Origin: Thalassotalea sediminis
GTDB taxonomy: Bacteria > Pseudomonadota > Gammaproteobacteria > Enterobacterales > Alteromonadaceae
Direction: 5' to 3'
Assembly (NCBI RefSeq): GCF_030295915.1
Contig: NZ_AP027361.1
Coordinates: 1,612,001 to 1,676,000, forward strand
DNA length: 64,000 bases
The number at the start of each line of letters is the position of its first letter. Within the stretch, counting starts at the first letter, position 1. Shown here in pieces: positions 60,460 to 64,000 of the stretch. The notes beneath the pieces are model-generated. The model ran no database searches and was not told where the DNA came from. It saw only the letters and a program-made list of their open reading frames with translations. The position numbers were made by a program, and so were the translations under genes.

Positions 60460-63014
60460 TGATGACAGTAAAAAACAATATATGGATTAAACAATCTCTG
60501 CGCTTACTTGATCATGAGTTAAGACGCGGCGAGCTAACGATCATTTTTTTAGCTATTGTACTCGCCGTTGCAACCGTCTTTTCATTAACTGGTTTTTCAG
60601 GGCAAATTAAACACGCAATTGTCGCCAATAGTACCAATACTATTGCCGCTGATAGGGTGTTTAGTGGTAATGGACCTGCTGATGAAAAATATATTGAAAA
60701 GGCAAAATCACTGCGTTTAAACATAGCCAAAAAAGTGTACACCGACTCAATGGTTTTTCACGGCGATAATATGATCTTAAGTGAACTTGACGCGGTGAGC
60801 GAAAACTATCCTTTGCGTGGTGAGTTATCGATAAAACGCTCAATTGATGGCGAGGAAGAAATTGTAGGTGGACCTAAACGCGGTGAGTTATGGGTTGAGC
60901 GTAGCCTTTTAAGTCGTTTAGGTGTCAACGTAGGAGATATAGTCGAAATTGGTGTAGCCCCCTTTAAAATTGCTGGCATTCTAGTGAATGTACCTGATCG
61001 CTCATACCGTTTTCTAGTGGCAGGGCCAAGTATCATTATGCATGTGGATGACTTACCAGCGACTGAATTAGTACAACCAGGTAGTCGAATTTATCATGCT
61101 TATTTGTTCACTGGCGAACCAGAAGATATTGATGCATTTGAAACGTGGATTAAGCCACAAGTAAATGATACCCAGCGTTGGTATGACGCTAAACGTGCTC
61201 AAAACCGTTTATCATCAACATTAGACAGTGCAGAAAGATTTCTATCGCTTGCAAGTATGTTAGGTATTGTACTTGCTGCCGTAGCCGTTGCTGTTGCCAG
61301 CCGCAGATACGGGCAACGCCATCAATCGGTTGTTGCTGTCTTTAGAGCACTTGGTGCGACAATGTCACATGTTAGAAATTTGTATTGCTTACACTGGACA
61401 TTATTAAGTGTGATCAGTATCGGTGCAGGGTTATTACTTGGGTATCTTTTATTACTGTTAGGGGCGAATGCAATAGAAAGCTACTTGTCATTAGATAATA
61501 CGCCATTAACGTTTACACCGTTTATTACAGCCATAGTTACGGGGTTAATCTGTGCGGTTGCCTTTGCTATTCACCCAATTAAAGAATTGATTCAAACATC
61601 ACCGTTATCTGTTATTCGTGGTTTTAAAACCAATACACTGCCTAAGTTTGGTAGCCACCAACTTATTCCTTTAATCGCGTTGTTTGTTTTGTTGCTAATG
61701 TTTAGTGGTGATTTTGTCATGAGCCTTTCATTATTAGCAGGTGGGCTATTAGTGTCGGCAATTTTACTAACAATTGGTCGCATGGTTATGAGTGCGGGGC
61801 GCAGTGTTGGAACAAAAGCAGGGCAGTCATGGCATTTAGCATTAGCGAATTTGAAACGTCGTGCTAGTGAAAATAGTGTGCAATTAGTCAGTTTTACGAT
61901 CGCCATTAAATTATTGTTGTTAATTACGGTAATGAAAACATCTATTATTGATGAATGGCAGTCACAATTCCCTGACGATACGCCAAATCAATATTTGGTC
62001 AATATAACTGAAGAACAGATAGCGCCTTTACAAGCATTTACGGAAGAATACGATATTCCTCATCGTGGTTTTTATCCTGTATATCGTGGACGTTTAACAG
62101 CGATTAATGGTGAAGAAACCGTTAGGGTTGAACGCGATGACGAAAAGGCAGATGAAAACTCTACTGCTGAAAACACTGATGAGGAGAAAGAAAAAGAAGG
62201 TCGTCGCGGTATGGGGCGTGAACTGGGTTTAACATGGCGTGATAATGTGCCTTATCAAAATGAAATTTTAGAAGGGCGTTGGTGGCAACAAGGTGATACT
62301 ACGCCGCAAGTTTCCATTGAATCAGGTGTGGCAGAGCGGTTAGAGATTAAACTAGGAGATGAACTGTCTTTTGATTTAGGCGGCCGTAAGTTTACCGTAC
62401 CTGTAACCAGTATTCGCGAGGTTGATTGGAAAACACGACAACTTAACTTCATTATGGTGTTTAACCAAGCAGTGTTTGAAGACTTTCCTACTACGTCAAT
62501 TTCTGCCTGGAAAGTAGCGCCTGAGAAAAAAGACGCCTTTTATGATCTAATTGCTCAATATCCAACAATTTCAATGATCGACTTTGATGCCATTATGAAA
62601 CAGCTCAATGAAATGATTGAGCAAGTTACGATTGCTATCGAGTTAATTCTAGTATTGGTGGTGCTAGCAGGTAGCTTAGTACTTGTTGCACAAGTGCAGG
62701 CAAGCATGGAAGAAAGAGAGCGTGAATTAGCCATACTTCGTACGCTAGGGGCAAAAGGCTCACTATTGAGAAACAGTATACTGTTTGAATTTGTTGCGCT
62801 AGGTGCGATTGCTGGTTTTATGGCAAGTGTTGGTATGGAAATAGGTGTGTTCATTCTGCAAACACAAACCTTTGAAATGGATCCAACATTTCACTTTAGC
62901 TATTGGTTAGTAGGTATTTTGTCTGGTGCGATTTTTGTTGGTACGATTGGCATGATAAGTTGTTGGCGATTGTTGAACCTGACAAGTGTTACCTTGATCA
63001 GACGTACGATGTAA
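60459..63014 (+). CDS. ybbP: FtsX-like ABC permease YbbP
   Basis: An 851-aa inner-membrane permease, somewhat longer than E. coli YbbP (804). There is a first transmembrane helix near 25-50, a periplasmic MacB-PCD-like domain, then two groups of helices (about 265-440 and 715-851) with FtsX-type motifs (ERERELAILRTLGAKGS). A strongly acidic, low-complexity segment with many Asp, Glu and Lys (about residues 558-582) inserts into the second periplasmic domain and looks like a lineage-specific addition. It forms a complex with YbbA; the substrate is unknown. Confidence 0.92.
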   Translation: MMTVKNNIWIKQSLRLLDHELRRGELTIIFLAIVLAVATVFSLTGFSGQIKHAIVANSTNTIAADRVFSGNGPADEKYIEKAKSLRLNIAKKVYTDSMVFHGDNMILSELDAVSENYPLRGELSIKRSIDGEEEIVGGPKRGELWVERSLLSRLGVNVGDIVEIGVAPFKIAGILVNVPDRSYRFLVAGPSIIMHVDDLPATELVQPGSRIYHAYLFTGEPEDIDAFETWIKPQVNDTQRWYDAKRAQNRLSSTLDSAERFLSLASMLGIVLAAVAVAVASRRYGQRHQSVVAVFRALGATMSHVRNLYCLHWTLLSVISIGAGLLLGYLLLLLGANAIESYLSLDNTPLTFTPFITAIVTGLICAVAFAIHPIKELIQTSPLSVIRGFKTNTLPKFGSHQLIPLIALFVLLLMFSGDFVMSLSLLAGGLLVSAILLTIGRMVMSAGRSVGTKAGQSWHLALANLKRRASENSVQLVSFTIAIKLLLLITVMKTSIIDEWQSQFPDDTPNQYLVNITEEQIAPLQAFTEEYDIPHRGFYPVYRGRLTAINGEETVRVERDDEKADENSTAENTDEEKEKEGRRGMGRELGLTWRDNVPYQNEILEGRWWQQGDTTPQVSIESGVAERLEIKLGDELSFDLGGRKFTVPVTSIREVDWKTRQLNFIMVFNQAVFEDFPTTSISAWKVAPEKKDAFYDLIAQYPTISMIDFDAIMKQLNEMIEQVTIAIELILVLVVLAGSLVLVAQVQASMEERERELAILRTLGAKGSLLRNSILFEFVALGAIAGFMASVGMEIGVFILQTQTFEMDPTFHFSYWLVGILSGAIFVGTIGMISCWRLLNLTSVTLIRRTM

Positions 63015-63037
63015 ACATTGTTTTAATCAACGCACAG

Positions 63038-63078
63038 AAGTATCGTTATTTTTAATCGGATAACGATACTTTTTTTTA
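63038..63078 (+). terminator. Terminator after ybbP
   Basis: Arms AAGTATCGTTA and TAACGATACTT around a 12-base loop and a T8 run. Confidence 0.88.
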
Positions 63079-63124
63079 TTAATCAGTTATATTGCCGAGA
63101 TAAAAGCACAAGAAACTAACTATT

Positions 63125-64000
63125 ATGGGATTATCACAGCCAAGCTCTGGCGTATTAAAAGGGTTATTAATTACCGCGGCATTGTTTGTTGTATTTGCGG
63201 GGATCAAATCGGCCACCAATATTCTGGTACCTTTTCTTTTGTCGGTATTTATCGCCATTATTTGTAACCCTTTGGTGAATAAAATAGAGCGCTATAAAGT
63301 CCCTAAAGCGCTCGCTGTATTATTAGTGGTGATATTTGTTGTTAGTATTGTTATGTCGCTAGCAGGGTTAGTGGGCAACTCGTTATCACAGTTGTCAGCA
63401 TTGATGCCTGCTTATCGTGAACAGCTTAATGATCAGCTTGTTTGGGTGGTGGAGCAATTAGCATCGTATAACGTGATTTTATCGAAAGAATTAGTCATGG
63501 AGCATGTTGACCCTGCTGCAGCAATGGGCTTAGCGGCTGATATGTTGAGCGGTTTAGGTAATGTAATGGCCAATTTATTTCTGATCATCATTACGGTTGT
63601 GTTTATGTTATTTGAAGCACCTTCATTATCGCACAAGTTTCATCTCGCGCTTGATGACCCCGAAATGCGTTTAAAGCAAATTGATAAGTTTTTGTCGTCG
63701 GTTAATAATTACTTGGCAATTAAAACATTGGTCAGCATAGCAACAGGTGCGTGTGTGTCTATTATGTTATGGGCAATTGGTTTAGACTTTCCACTGTTGT
63801 GGGGCGTACTGGCATTTTTACTTAATTACATTCCCAATATTGGATCTATTATTGCCGCTGTACCGGCGATGTCACTGGCCGTTTTACAGTTAGGGCCTGC
63901 TTATGCTGGTTTTATTGGTTTAGGTTATCTCACTATTAATACAGTAATGGGGAATATGGTTGAGCCACGTTACCTTGGCAGAGGGCTAGGTTTATCTACG
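63125..64000 (+). CDS. AI-2E family/PerM-type transporter, cut by window end
   Basis: The frame is open from ATG 63125 to the window end (292 codons, no stop), so the 3' end is missing. The N-terminal MGLSQPSSGVLKGLLIT leads into multiple transmembrane helices and the family's PLLWGVLAFLLNYIPNIGSIIAAVP segment. Relatives (YdiK, PerM, TqsA) are about 350 aa and include the AI-2 exporter TqsA and sodium/proton antiporters, so the substrate is open. Confidence 0.9.
   Translation, partial: MGLSQPSSGVLKGLLITAALFVVFAGIKSATNILVPFLLSVFIAIICNPLVNKIERYKVPKALAVLLVVIFVVSIVMSLAGLVGNSLSQLSALMPAYREQLNDQLVWVVEQLASYNVILSKELVMEHVDPAAAMGLAADMLSGLGNVMANLFLIIITVVFMLFEAPSLSHKFHLALDDPEMRLKQIDKFLSSVNNYLAIKTLVSIATGACVSIMLWAIGLDFPLLWGVLAFLLNYIPNIGSIIAAVPAMSLAVLQLGPAYAGFIGLGYLTINTVMGNMVEPRYLGRGLGLST

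Overview
The window is chromosomal DNA of a marine gammaproteobacterium of the order Alteromonadales, most like the Colwelliaceae (Colwellia/Thalassotalea). This rests on the AT-rich composition, the Oar-like TonB receptor, a VC2046/SO_2500-type protein, and conserved gammaproteobacterial neighbourhoods (alaA-yfbR, metG/mrp/dcd, tesA/ybbA/ybbP, trxB-aat-bpt-infA). It is an inference from recognised families; no database search was possible. No prophage, intact IS element or CRISPR array was seen.

Layout. 0.1-9 kb: a nucleic-acid and nucleotide scavenging locus. An alkaline phosphatase lipoprotein, a secreted endonuclease/exonuclease/phosphatase protein and a RutR-like TetR regulator are divergent from a TonB receptor, cytidine deaminase and thymidine phosphorylase. 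Palindromes resembling the E. coli RutR operator lie in front of the regulator, the receptor and cdd. 9-15.2 kb: a possible mobile-element remnant, a VC2046-like protein, yfbR, alaA, an LRAT-like protein, a membrane-anchored unknown, then two tRNA-Asn genes followed by five decayed tRNA-Asn-derived units, each with its own terminator. 15.2-29.8 kb: a MATE transporter coupled to uvrB; a sensor kinase/sigma-54 regulator pair divergent from a secreted unknown protein, with a sigma-54 promoter and twin palindromes between them; glutathione peroxidase, a beta-hydroxyacid dehydrogenase, a leucine-rich-repeat lipoprotein and exonuclease I.

30-43 kb: a chemoreceptor, a discoidin-like secreted protein, a GNAT enzyme, an AstE-like/GCS2-like pair, the MoxR-DUF58-transglutaminase operon, and the trxB-aat-bpt-infA group. 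43-55.7 kb: a YdeP-type molybdopterin oxidoreductase with a small ATPase, a secreted methyltransferase-fold protein, an RsgA GTPase with a possible leader peptide, a coiled-coil membrane protein, a zinc-less sirtuin, glutaredoxin, metG, mrp, dcd and a YvcK/YbhK protein. 55.8-57.2 kb: tRNA-Ala and four tRNA-Glu genes in 309-bp tandem repeats behind one strong promoter. 57.5-64 kb: a Kef-type antiporter, tesA and ybbA-ybbP with overlapping divergent start codons, and an AI-2E/PerM family protein cut by the window end.

The most interesting items are the ZraSR/ZraP-like sigma-54 module with an unrecognised output protein (19.5-23.2 kb), the RutR-like operator set around the scavenging locus, and the tRNA-Asn-derived repeat array. 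Start codons were adjusted where a Shine-Dalgarno sequence, signal peptide or family alignment favoured a downstream start.
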